From Paraburkholderia heleia NBRC 101817 (GTDB lineage: Bacteria > Pseudomonadota > Gammaproteobacteria > Burkholderiales > Burkholderiaceae), in NCBI RefSeq assembly GCF_000739775.1, contig NZ_BBJH01000001.1, positions 62,001-126,000 of the forward strand: 64,000 nucleotides of DNA, read 5' to 3'. Shown here one piece after another: positions 51,801 through 59,207 of the stretch. The translations under genes and the position numbers were made by a program. How positions within the stretch are numbered: position 1 is the first letter of the stretch; every line of letters starts with the position of its first letter. The notes beneath the pieces were generated by a model. It was not told where the DNA came from. It did not search any database and was given only the letters and a program-made list of their open reading frames with translations.

Positions 51801-52436
51801 GCGTTGCTCACCGCGTATCAGAACGCCGCCTATGCGCAGCAATATCGCCGCGTGGTCGAGCGCATTCGCGCGAAAGAGACGGCGCTCGGCGACGCGAAGC
51901 TGCCGCTCACGCGCGCCGTTGCCGTCAATCTCGCGAAGCTCATGGCCTATAAGGACGAATACGAAGTCGCGCGTCTTTATGCCGATCCTGCGTATCTGCA
52001 GAAGCTGCGCGAGCAGTTCGAGGGCGAGCCGGGACGCGACTACCAGCTGAACTTCTGGCTCGCACCGCCGCTCGTCGCGAAGCGCGACGAGCACGGTCAT
52101 CTCGTGAAGCGCCGTTTCGGTCCGTGGGTGCTGCCGGTGTTGCGCACGCTGGCTCGCATGAAGGGGTTGCGCGGCACGGCGCTCGACGTATTCGGCAAGA
52201 CGCAGGAGCGTCGCGACGAACGTCGCTCGATTGTGGAATACGTGGCGCTCGTCGACGAATTCTGCGCGAGCCTCGACGCGCAGCGCCTGCCCGTCGCACT
52301 GCAGCTGGCCGCGCTGCCCGACGAGATTCGGGGCTTCGGCCACGTCAAGGCGCGCAATCTCGCTGCGGCCGGGAAAAAGCAGGAGCGCTTGCTGGCCGAC
52401 TACCGCACGCCCGCCACGCAGCGCGCCACGGCGTAA
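48849..52436 (+). CDS. Indolepyruvate ferredoxin oxidoreductase, fused alpha-beta type
   Basis: A 1195-residue enzyme that decarboxylates aryl pyruvates (indolepyruvate, phenylpyruvate) to acyl-CoA with reduction of ferredoxin. It fuses the IorA and IorB parts: an N-terminal transketolase-like domain (about 20-390), a thiamine diphosphate domain (about 455-640) with GDGTYFHSGVLAIRAAI and LYNDAVAMTGGQP, cysteine-rich cluster motifs CSGCPHNTS and CEGCGDCSVQSNC, and a gamma-type domain (about 750-930) with GILVTGVGGTGVVTIGGLIG. The C-terminal part (about 1000-1190) is an extension found in proteobacterial members. It is a single-gene unit with its own promoter; arylacetate production from aromatic amino acids is its likely role. 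Confidence 0.92.
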   Translation: MNAPDRAAAEAASLAASVSLDDKYTLEKGRVYISGTQALVRLPMLQKARDRKAGLNTAGFVSGYRGSPLGALDQSLWKAKKHLQAHDVVFQPGVNEDLAATAVWGTQQINLWPGAQRDGVFGMWYGKGPGVDRTGDVFKHANSAGSDARGGVLVLAGDDHAAKSSSVAHQSEHALIAAGIPVLYPANVQEYLDYGLHGWAMSRYSGLWVAMKCVTDVIESTASIDLDADRVQIVTPADYTMPEGGLNIRWPDTPLAQEARLLDEKWYAALAYVRANRLNRVVIDSPRARFGIMTAGKAYLDVRQALTDLGLDDATCAQIGVRVLKVGCVWPLDAQDARGFATGLEEILVVEEKRQILEYALKEELYNWREDVRPRIYGKFDERDNEGGEWSVPRGNWLLPAHYELSPALIAKAIARRLARADLSNAVPEDVRARMLARVAIIEAKEREAAKPRATVERKPWFCSGCPHNTSTNVPEGSRALAGIGCHYMSMWMDRKTETFSQMGGEGVAWLGQMHFSGDKHVFVNLGDGTYFHSGVLAIRAAIASNASITYKILYNDAVAMTGGQPVDGVLTVPQIAHQVHAEGAKRIVIVTDEPQKYDARIALPAGVDVHHRDQLDSVQRILRDTAGTTVLIYDQTCATEKRRRRKRGAYPDPARRAFINDAVCEGCGDCSVQSNCLSVEPLDTPLGTKRKINQSSCNKDFSCVKGFCPSFVTAEGAQLRKPRAAHVSSAASISFEALPMPVLPQPTKPYGILVTGVGGTGVVTIGGLIGMAAHLAGKGVTVLDMAGLAQKGGAVLSHVQVAASPAALHATRIATGEARLVIGCDAIVSASGDVLSRTQHGVTVAAINSAATPTAEFVRNPKWTFPGAQTEAELRASIGEGCAFVDANALALALLGDTIYSNPLLLGYAWQKGWLPLELAHLRRAIELNAVAVEKNLQAFDWGRYVAHHGEALVRALTKTPAEPQAVVLRMPESLDKLIAAREALLTAYQNAAYAQQYRRVVERIRAKETALGDAKLPLTRAVAVNLAKLMAYKDEYEVARLYADPAYLQKLREQFEGEPGRDYQLNFWLAPPLVAKRDEHGHLVKRRFGPWVLPVLRTLARMKGLRGTALDVFGKTQERRDERRSIVEYVALVDEFCASLDAQRLPVALQLAALPDEIRGFGHVKARNLAAAGKKQERLLADYRTPATQRATA

Positions 52437-52451
52437 CCGGCCAGCCGGCGA

Positions 52452-53210
52452 TCAGGGGAGCAGGCGCCTGCCGATCAGGCGCGGCAGGCGCAGCGCCAAC
52501 CCGCTCACGAGCCGCAGATGCATGCCCGCGAGCAGCAGGTTGTCGCGCACGTAGTTGAAATGCGAAACGCCGCCTTCATCGGCGCCGAAGTAACGCACCG
52601 GCGCTTCGATCTGGATCGGGCGCACGCCGGCCCAGCACAGGCGCACGGCGGCTTCGGGATCGAAGTCGAAGCGGCGCATCCACGTCTGGCGCTGCATGAT
52701 CGCCTTGAGCGGCGCGATCGGGTACACGCGAAAGCCATACAGCGAATCGCCGATGCCGGCCCACAGTGTCTCGAAGTCGGCGAAGAAGTTCGACAGGCGC
52801 CGTCCCTGCACGCGCAGTTGCGGCGCGCTCGCGTCGAACTTCGGCAGGCCCAGCACCATGGCTTCGGGCGCGGCCTGCGAGGCGGCCATGAATTCGGGAA
52901 TCAGCGCGGCGGGGTGCTGGCCGTCGGAGTCCATCGTCAGCACGTGAGTGAATCCGCGCGCGGCGGCGGCTTCGAGCCCCGCGAGCACCGCGCCGCCCTT
53001 GCCCCGGTTGTCGGGCAGCACGATGACGTGCAGGCCGGGGTCGTCGTTGGCCATGGCCTGCAGGCGCGCGGCGCTGCCGTCCGTGCTGCCGTCCACCACG
53101 ACCCACACGGGGTTCCATTGCGCGCGTGCACTGCGTACGGTCTCGTCGAGCCTGGCCCCCGGGTTGTAGCTCGGGATCAGGACAAGATGCGTGGATGAAG
53201 GCGTGGCCAT
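52452..53210 (-). CDS. Family 2 glycosyltransferase
   Basis: A 252-residue family 2 glycosyltransferase (GT-A fold). It has LVLIPSYNPGARLDETV at the start, VVDGSTDGS for nucleotide binding and the metal-binding TMDSDGQHP. The ATG at 53210 is taken; the longer open frame to 53393 has a low-complexity N-terminus. The C-terminal part has one short amphipathic segment (LALRLPRLIGRRLL). It lies 228 bp downstream of the ketoreductase on the same strand, and glycosyltransferases of this kind are regular members of aryl-polyene clusters. Confidence 0.85.
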   Translation of the reverse strand: MATPSSTHLVLIPSYNPGARLDETVRSARAQWNPVWVVVDGSTDGSAARLQAMANDDPGLHVIVLPDNRGKGGAVLAGLEAAAARGFTHVLTMDSDGQHPAALIPEFMAASQAAPEAMVLGLPKFDASAPQLRVQGRRLSNFFADFETLWAGIGDSLYGFRVYPIAPLKAIMQRQTWMRRFDFDPEAAVRLCWAGVRPIQIEAPVRYFGADEGGVSHFNYVRDNLLLAGMHLRLVSGLALRLPRLIGRRLLP

Positions 53211-53438
53211 GGCAGCGAGTGCCTCGACAGCGTGAGACCCTGGAAAAATTCTAGCGCGCGCATAACCGCCTGGGCGGACGTCCGGCGCATCGTGCGCGGG
53301 GGCTTCGTATCGGGATGCTTCAGCGCTCGCGCCCGTGCCTGTGTCGGGCGCGGGGCGCGACTGCCGCTTTGCGTCGAAGGGTTGCACAGACACTCGTATT
53401 TCCTCAGAGGATGCAGCAGCGGAAAACGCGCCGCGTGT

Positions 53439-54155
53439 TCAGGCCAGGCCGCCGTTGATCGAGAGCACTTGCCCTGTCACGTAGGCGGCCGCGTCGGACA
53501 CCAGGTACGCCACCATGCCCGCGACTTCCTCGGGCTGGCCGGCACGCTGCGCGGGCACGAGCTGCTTGATGCGCTCGGCGGGAAACGCGTGCCCGGCCAT
53601 CGGCGAGGCGATGATGCCGGGCGCCACGGCGTTCACGGTGATGCCGCGCGAAGCCAGCTCCAGCGAAAGCGATTTCGTTGCGCCGATCAACCCGGCTTTC
53701 GCCGCCGCGTAGTTCGCCTGGCCGCGATTGCCCATCACGCCCGCGAGCGAGGCGATGTTGACAATGCGCCCGCGGCGCGTGCGGATCATCGGCATGAGAA
53801 GCGGCTGGGTAACGTTGAAAAAGCCGTTGAGCGACACGTCGATCACGCGGTGCCATTGCTCCCGGCGCATGCCCACCAATGGCGCGTCGTCGTGAATGCC
53901 CGCGTTGTTGACCAGGATCTGCACGGGCGCGTCTTCCACGAGACGGGCGAGCGCCGCTTCGGCGGCGTCGGCGTCGGTCACGTCGAAGGCAATGGCGTGC
54001 GCGCTGCCGCCCGCCGCGACGATGCGCTGCGCGACGGCCTCGGCCTCGGCCAGCCGCCGGTTCGCGTGCACCCAGACCTCGTGGCCCGCCTGCGCGAGCG
54101 CAACGCTGATGGCCTGCCCGAGTGCGCCGCTGCCGCCTGTCACGAGAGCACGCAT
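53439..54155 (-). CDS. 3-oxoacyl-ACP reductase (FabG-like)
   Basis: A 238-residue short-chain dehydrogenase that should reduce 3-oxoacyl-ACP with NADPH during polyene chain growth. It has TGGSGALG (cofactor), NNAG, and the catalytic Ser and Tyr-x3-Lys in NIASLAGV and YAAAKAG. The C-terminal VTGQVLSINGGLA matches FabG. The start at 54155 has GGGAGGAAAA upstream. It is paired with the ACP gene 64 bp away; together they match the reductase and carrier of aryl-polyene clusters. Confidence 0.88.
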   Translation of the reverse strand: MRALVTGGSGALGQAISVALAQAGHEVWVHANRRLAEAEAVAQRIVAAGGSAHAIAFDVTDADAAEAALARLVEDAPVQILVNNAGIHDDAPLVGMRREQWHRVIDVSLNGFFNVTQPLLMPMIRTRRGRIVNIASLAGVMGNRGQANYAAAKAGLIGATKSLSLELASRGITVNAVAPGIIASPMAGHAFPAERIKQLVPAQRAGQPEEVAGMVAYLVSDAAAYVTGQVLSINGGLA

Positions 54156-54219
54156 GGGTTTTCCTCCCTCAATCCTGGCCAGCGCCGGCAGGCATGGCAC
54201 CGCGCGCCGCGCACGTCAG

Positions 54220-54483
54220 TCAACGCACGCGGTGCGCCGCGACATAGGCGGCCAGCGTGCCGAGCGTCGCGAAGATCTTTTCGTTTTCCGGATTGTCCGA
54301 GCGCAGCTCGAAGCCGTACTTCTTCGAGATCAGCAGCGCAATTTCCAGAATGTCGATCGAGTCGAGCCCGAAGCCTTCGCCGTAGAGCGGCGTGTCGGCG
54401 CTCACTTCGTCGAGCGAGACATCTTCGAGGTTCAGCTCTTTCACGATCTGCGTGGCGAGCTCTTGTTCCAGTGCGTTCATCAT
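54220..54483 (-). CDS. Acyl carrier protein
   Basis: An 87-residue acyl carrier protein with the phosphopantetheine attachment motif GLDSIDIL, where the Ser carries the prosthetic group, and the usual acidic helix II. Clusters of the aryl-polyene type often have two ACPs; only one is seen in the window. The second Met (54480) could also be the start. It is the first gene of the minus-strand arm, divergent from the biosynthetic plus-strand arm. Confidence 0.88.
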   Translation of the reverse strand: MMNALEQELATQIVKELNLEDVSLDEVSADTPLYGEGFGLDSIDILEIALLISKKYGFELRSDNPENEKIFATLGTLAAYVAAHRVR

Positions 54484-55007
54484 GCGTGGGCTCTCCGGGC
54501 GTGTGGGCCGACAGCACCGGCCGCCCGTTTTTAGGGTTCGTTTGCTGTAAAAGTTACCAGGATTCTAAGTGAAGGGTATCGGTGCGTATACCGGGCTCCC
54601 AGGCGAAAGGGTTACAGAGGGTCGGTGCCAGGCGGCGCGCATTTTTGCGGCCGGAACGCGCGAGACGCTTGCGCGGCGTTGGGCCTGTCTGGATCGGACA
54701 AAAGCCCTGGCTGGCGCGATTCCCAACATTCGGTTACAAACCGGCGTCGGGCAGGACAGGTGATCGGGTCCCGTCAATCTTAAAATGTGCGTGCCTGGAC
54801 ACGCTTGCAAGAAACCGGCCCGATACTTGCCTTTCTTATGATGATTCGGGGCGCTTGCCTCACCCTACGATTCGCTTACGAGCCTATTTGCGATATAAGC
54901 CAGATGCCTTCCTCACTTAGCCAGACCGCCCTGGTTCGCACCGGGGCCGAACGCCCGCCGGCGCCATGCATATGGCGCGCCGGCGCACGCGTGCGCGGAG
55001 GCGGGCG
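54484..55007. other. Divergent intergenic region of the polyene-like cluster
   Basis: 524 bp between the ACP gene and the membrane-protein gene, expected to contain both promoters. The only structure I can point to is a GC-rich hairpin at 54956-54985. No gene with convincing protein character is seen, although short frames are open on the plus strand from about 54569. Confidence 0.5.
54956..54985 (+). repeat. GC-rich hairpin just upstream of the membrane-protein gene
   Basis: CGCCGGCGCCAT (54956-54967) can pair with ATGGCGCGCCGGCG (54972-54985) with a 2-base bulge and a 4-base loop. It ends 22 bp before the ATG at 55008 and could affect translation or mRNA stability. Confidence 0.4.
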
Positions 55008-55664
55008 ATGAGCGCCGTGGCTGCGGCGGCGCGCGCGGCGTCTGGCGTGGCGGCGGTGGCCGCCTGGCAGATCGGCGCGCACTACGCGGTGGCGACCCCG
55101 GGCGCGCACGGCTTCGGCCTTGCCATGACGCTCGTGCCGCCGCTCGCGATCGCGCTGGCGGCCGCCGCGCGCTCGCCGCGCCGGGCGTGGCTGCTGCCGC
55201 TCTGGACGCTCGTGGTGCTCGCGCTGTGGTTCATGCGCACGCCGCTTGCTTTGCACTTTGAATGGGGGCTGTATCTGGAGCATGTGAGCTTCAACCTCGC
55301 GATGGCGCTCTTGTTCGGGCGCACGCTCGCGGCGGGGCGCGTGCCGCTTTGCACGCAGTTCGCCTCGCTGATCCACGGCGGCGCGCTGACGCCCGCCGTG
55401 GCGCGCTATACGCGCCAGATCACGCTCGCGTGGACGCTCTTTTTCGTCGCGATCGCCGGCGTTTCGACGCTGATGTTCGCGGTTGCACCGATCGTCGCGT
55501 GGTCGACGTTCGCCAACTATCTGGCGTTGCCGCTCGTGGCGGCGATGTTCGTCGCCGAGCACGCGTGCCGGCGTTTCGTGCTGCCTGGCGAGCCGGATGC
55601 CGGCATGCTCGACGCGATCCGCGCATACCGGCAGACGACCCGGGTCCGCGCGGAGCATTCCTGA
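55008..55664 (+). CDS. COG4648-like integral membrane protein of aryl-polyene clusters
   Basis: A 218-residue membrane protein with about six hydrophobic helices, including LVPPLAIALAAAA, WLLPLWTLVVLALWF, FNLAMALLFGRTL and two helices near 140-185. The motif LCTQFASLIHGGALTPAVARYTRQIT in the centre is typical of membrane proteins encoded in aryl-polyene clusters. The ATG at 55008 has GGAGG upstream; the longer frame from 54966 lies in the hairpin. The role is unknown. The next gene starts 3 bases after its stop. Confidence 0.75.
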   Translation: MSAVAAAARAASGVAAVAAWQIGAHYAVATPGAHGFGLAMTLVPPLAIALAAAARSPRRAWLLPLWTLVVLALWFMRTPLALHFEWGLYLEHVSFNLAMALLFGRTLAAGRVPLCTQFASLIHGGALTPAVARYTRQITLAWTLFFVAIAGVSTLMFAVAPIVAWSTFANYLALPLVAAMFVAEHACRRFVLPGEPDAGMLDAIRAYRQTTRVRAEHS

Positions 55665-55666
55665 TC

Positions 55667-57517
55667 ATGGATGCCGCCAGCCAGCCCGGGGACAGGCAGG
55701 GAACAACGCAGGAATCCGTATTGACTGAAGTTATGCAGACTCATCCGCTCGTTTTTCATCCGTCGCCCGACCAGGTCATTGCCTGGCGCGACGGCGCGCC
55801 CGTCACGGTGCGCGCGTTCCTCGCCGATGTCACGCGTGTGGCCGCGGCGCTGCCGGCGGGCGGCCACGTGTTCAACGTCTGCCGCGACCGCTACCGCTTC
55901 ACCGTGGGCCTGTGCGCGGCGCTCGTGTCCGGCCGCATCAGCCTGCTGCCCTCCACGCAGACGCCGGAAACCGTGCGCCAGCTCGCCTCGTTCGCCCCCG
56001 ACGCGTTCTGCCTGCACGACGCGCCCGATTGCGCGATCGACCTGCCGCGTTTCGCCTGGCCCGAAGCGCCGCAGCAAGCCGACGCGAACGCGCCGTTCGC
56101 CGTCCCGCAGATCGACGCCTCGCGCGTCGTGGCCTACGTGTTCACGTCGGGGTCCACCGGCGCGCCGGTGCCGCATGGCAAGACATGGGGCGTGCTGGTG
56201 GCGGGCGTGCGCGCGTCGGCCGAGCGGCACGGCCTGCTCGCCGCGCACGACTGCACGATCGTCGGCACGGTTCCGCCGCAGCACATGTACGGTTTCGAAG
56301 TGACCGTCCTGCTCCCGCTGATCGGCGGCTGCGCGTTCAGCAACCGGCTGCCGTTCTATCCCGTCGACATCCGCGACGAACTCGAAGCGGTGCCGCAACC
56401 GCGCGTGCTCGTGACCTCGCCGATCCATCTGCGCGCGCTGCTTGCCACCGATCACGCGCTGCCGCCGGCCGAGCGGGTGCTCTCGGCCACCGCGCCGCTC
56501 TCGGAAAAGCTCGCGATAGAAGCGGAAACGCGCCTGAAGGCGCCGCTCGTCGAAATCTACGGCAGCACCGAAACCGGCCAGATCGCGACGCGCCGCACGG
56601 CGAAGGGGGCAACGTGGCAACTGCTCCCGAAGCTTCGTTTCGAAGCGCGCGAAAGCGCGGCGCAGGACGACGAAGGCCCGACCATGTGGGTATCGGGCGG
56701 CCATGTGGAAGAGCCGGTGCCGATGGGTGACGCGATCGAACTGCTCGACGCTGAGCGTTTCCTCCTGCACGGCCGCAAGACGGACCTCATCAACATCGCG
56801 GGCAAACGAACCTCGCTCGCGTACCTCAATCATCAGCTCAACGCGATTCCAGGCGTGGTGGACGGTGTGTTCTTCATGCCCGACCACCTCGAGCACGATG
56901 CGCGTACGGGCCACGACGTCGTGCAGCGCCTCGTCGCGCTCGTGGTCGCGCCGACGCTTGCGCTCGCCGATCTGCAGCGTGCGCTGCGCGAACGCATCGA
57001 TCGTGCGTTTCTGCCGCGTCCGCTCCTGTTCGTCGATGCCCTGCCGCGCAACGACACCGGCAAGCTGCCGCACGACGTGCTCGCTGCGTTCGTGGCGCGG
57101 CAGATGCGCGGCGCTCCCGCGCAGGACGCGCAGGACGCGGGCGACGCTTTGGCCAAGCCGGCGTCCGCGCTTTCGTTCACGATTCCCGCCGATCATCCCG
57201 CGCTGCCTGGCCACTTCCCGGGTCACCCGATCGTGCCCGGCGTCGTGCTGCTCGATCACGCCATCGACGCGATCGGCGCAGCGCTGAACCGGCCGTTCGA
57301 CACGTTCAGGCTCAGCAACGCGAAATTCCTGAGCCCGGCCGCGCCCGGCGAAGCACTCGACCTCGCCTGGGACGCGGCGGTGAGCGGCGCGATCCGCTTC
57401 ACGCTGCGTGCTGGCGCACGCGATGTCGTGAGCGGTGTCATCAGCGACGCAGCGGCTGACGCGCCCGGCGCCGGGCCGCTCACGCGCGCGAGCGCGCAGA
57501 CTGGAGCGCAGCCATGA
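55667..57517 (+). CDS. AMP-dependent acyl ligase fused to FabA/FabZ-like dehydratase
   Basis: A 616-residue two-domain protein. The N-terminal part (about 25-485) is an adenylate-forming ligase with YVFTSGSTGAPV (phosphate loop), YGSTETGQIATR and the C-terminal catalytic Lys in RNDTGKLP; it would activate an aryl or acyl starter. The C-terminal part (about 502-616) is a hot-dog dehydratase domain with HPALPGHFPGHPIVPGV. In most aryl-polyene clusters these are two genes (ligase and dehydratase). The linker is Ala/Asp-rich. An in-frame ATG at 55733 could be the start. It overlaps the next gene by 4 bp. Confidence 0.85.
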   Translation: MDAASQPGDRQGTTQESVLTEVMQTHPLVFHPSPDQVIAWRDGAPVTVRAFLADVTRVAAALPAGGHVFNVCRDRYRFTVGLCAALVSGRISLLPSTQTPETVRQLASFAPDAFCLHDAPDCAIDLPRFAWPEAPQQADANAPFAVPQIDASRVVAYVFTSGSTGAPVPHGKTWGVLVAGVRASAERHGLLAAHDCTIVGTVPPQHMYGFEVTVLLPLIGGCAFSNRLPFYPVDIRDELEAVPQPRVLVTSPIHLRALLATDHALPPAERVLSATAPLSEKLAIEAETRLKAPLVEIYGSTETGQIATRRTAKGATWQLLPKLRFEARESAAQDDEGPTMWVSGGHVEEPVPMGDAIELLDAERFLLHGRKTDLINIAGKRTSLAYLNHQLNAIPGVVDGVFFMPDHLEHDARTGHDVVQRLVALVVAPTLALADLQRALRERIDRAFLPRPLLFVDALPRNDTGKLPHDVLAAFVARQMRGAPAQDAQDAGDALAKPASALSFTIPADHPALPGHFPGHPIVPGVVLLDHAIDAIGAALNRPFDTFRLSNAKFLSPAAPGEALDLAWDAAVSGAIRFTLRAGARDVVSGVISDAAADAPGAGPLTRASAQTGAQP

Positions 57518-58557
57518 CGAAGCGCACCGACTGGGCGAACCAGCAGGAGCGCAGCAACACGCTGCTCCTGCGCATCATGACCTGGCTCTCGCTGCGCCTC
57601 GGCCGCCGCGCGGGCCGCGCGCTGCTGCATCTGATCGCGCTGTATTTCGTGCTGTTTTCACCGCGCGCGTGCGCGGCCTCGCGCGATTACCTGCGCCGCG
57701 TGCTGGGCCGCCCGGCGCACTGGCGCGACGTCTACCGCCACGTGTTCACGTTCGCCTCGACGATCCACGACCGTATCTATCTGGCGAACGCGCGCTTCGA
57801 CATGTTCGACATCCGCCCGCACGGCCATACGCTCGTTGACGAGACGCTCGCCAAGGGGCGCGGCGTGTTCCTGATGGGCGCGCACCTCGGCAGCTTCGAG
57901 ATCGTGCGGGCGCTCGGCCGCACGCGGCCCGACCTGCGCGTGGTCGTGACGATGTACGAGGAGAACGCGCAGAAGATCAACGCAACGCTCGCCGCCGTGA
58001 ATCCCGCGGCGAAGCCCGAAGTGATCGGGCTCGGCCAGGTCGGCTCGATGCTGAAGGTGCACGAGCGTCTCGACCAGAACTGCATGGTGGGCATGCTCGC
58101 CGACCGCACGCTGCTCGCCGGCGACGCCGCCACCATGCGGCGCATGGCGTTTCTCGGCGAGCCGGCGGCGTTCCCGCTCGGACCGCTCTACATGGCCGCG
58201 ATGCTCAGGCGCCCGGTGCTCTTCATGACGGGCCTGTATCGCGGCGGCAATCGCTATGACGTGCACTTCGAAACGCTGGCGGACTTCACCGACGTGCCGC
58301 GCGAGTCGCGCCAGCGCGCCATCGACGCGGCGCTCGCGCGCTACGTCACGCTGCTCGACCGCTATTGCCGCAAGGCGCCGTACAACTGGTTCAACTACTA
58401 CGACTTCTGGCAGGGCGGCAAGCAGGGCGCGAAGGTTGGACAAGCAGCCCCGGCAACTGCGGCGGCAGGCGCTGCGGCCCGGGGGCCGGCGCCGGTGCGA
58501 CGCCACGCGGCGCGCCCCCCTGCCGAGCTTCCCGTGCACGAGGTGACCGACGCATGA
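57514..58557 (+). CDS. LpxL/HtrB-like lysophospholipid acyltransferase
   Basis: A 347-residue inner-membrane acyltransferase of the LpxL/HtrB type with one N-terminal hydrophobic helix (about 38-52). The catalytic HxxxxE-like motif is HLGSFE (about 123-128), and further blocks are MVGMLADRT and PLYMAAMLRRPVLFM. It probably transfers the finished polyene or fatty acyl group to a lipid. A low-complexity Ala/Pro/Arg tail of about 45 residues (after YYDFWQGG) is unusual for the family. It is coupled to both neighbours by ATGA overlaps. Confidence 0.85.
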   Translation: MTKRTDWANQQERSNTLLLRIMTWLSLRLGRRAGRALLHLIALYFVLFSPRACAASRDYLRRVLGRPAHWRDVYRHVFTFASTIHDRIYLANARFDMFDIRPHGHTLVDETLAKGRGVFLMGAHLGSFEIVRALGRTRPDLRVVVTMYEENAQKINATLAAVNPAAKPEVIGLGQVGSMLKVHERLDQNCMVGMLADRTLLAGDAATMRRMAFLGEPAAFPLGPLYMAAMLRRPVLFMTGLYRGGNRYDVHFETLADFTDVPRESRQRAIDAALARYVTLLDRYCRKAPYNWFNYYDFWQGGKQGAKVGQAAPATAAAGAAARGPAPVRRHAARPPAELPVHEVTDA

Positions 58558-59207
58558 GCGCGATCCGCCGTTGCGCAAGCTTGCGCGCGCGCTGCCTGCG
58601 AGCGCTGGCGAGCGCCGCTTTCATCGCCGCTTCCCTCATCGCGGCGGGCGCGCCTCGCGCGCCGGCACAGGCTGCCGAAACCGCGCAGCCCGCCTGGACG
58701 CTCGACCGCCTGATGTCCACGCTCGCGCAGCACAAGTCCGGCCGCGCGAGCTTCACCGAGACGAAGTACCTCTCGATCGCCACGCAGCCCGTCGAGTCGT
58801 CGGGCGAACTCGTGTTCGTCGCGCCCGATCATCTGGAAAAGATCACGCAGAACCCGAAGCCCGAGCACCTCGTGGTGGACGGCGACATGCTGACTGTCCA
58901 GCGCGAGAACCACACATACACGCTGGCGCTCGCGCGCTATCCGGAGCTGGGCGCGTTCATCGAGAGCATTCGTGCGACGCTCGCGGGCAACCGCTTCGCG
59001 CTGGAGCAGGTGTACAAGGTCGCGCTCACGGGCGAGGGCGACGACTGGACGCTCACGCTCACGCCGCTCGACTCGCGCATGCGCAAGGTGGTGAATACGA
59101 TCACGATAGACGGCACACGCGACGCGATGCGCAGCGTCGCGATCCAGCAGGCAGACGGCGATCATTCGGTGATGCGCCTGCACGCCCTTTCCGCGGACGC
59201 GAACTGA
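58554..59207 (+). CDS. LolA-like periplasmic carrier protein
   Basis: A 217-residue periplasmic protein with a signal peptide (hydrophobic stretch about 17-32, ending about AQAAETA). The domain has the LolA pattern (LMSTLAQHKSGRASFTETKYL, SSGELVFVAPDHLEKIT, an R-rich DSRMRKVVNTITIDG strand). It is a LolA paralogue of the kind found in aryl-polyene clusters rather than the housekeeping LolA. It presumably ferries the lipid product through the periplasm. The ATG overlaps the previous stop. Confidence 0.83.
   Translation: MSAIRRCASLRARCLRALASAAFIAASLIAAGAPRAPAQAAETAQPAWTLDRLMSTLAQHKSGRASFTETKYLSIATQPVESSGELVFVAPDHLEKITQNPKPEHLVVDGDMLTVQRENHTYTLALARYPELGAFIESIRATLAGNRFALEQVYKVALTGEGDDWTLTLTPLDSRMRKVVNTITIDGTRDAMRSVAIQQADGDHSVMRLHALSADAN

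Noticed and set aside
50448-52343. Open frame of about 630 codons antisense to the indolepyruvate oxidoreductase
   Set aside because: Opposite strand of a well-supported enzyme; the composition is that of a mirrored high-GC gene.
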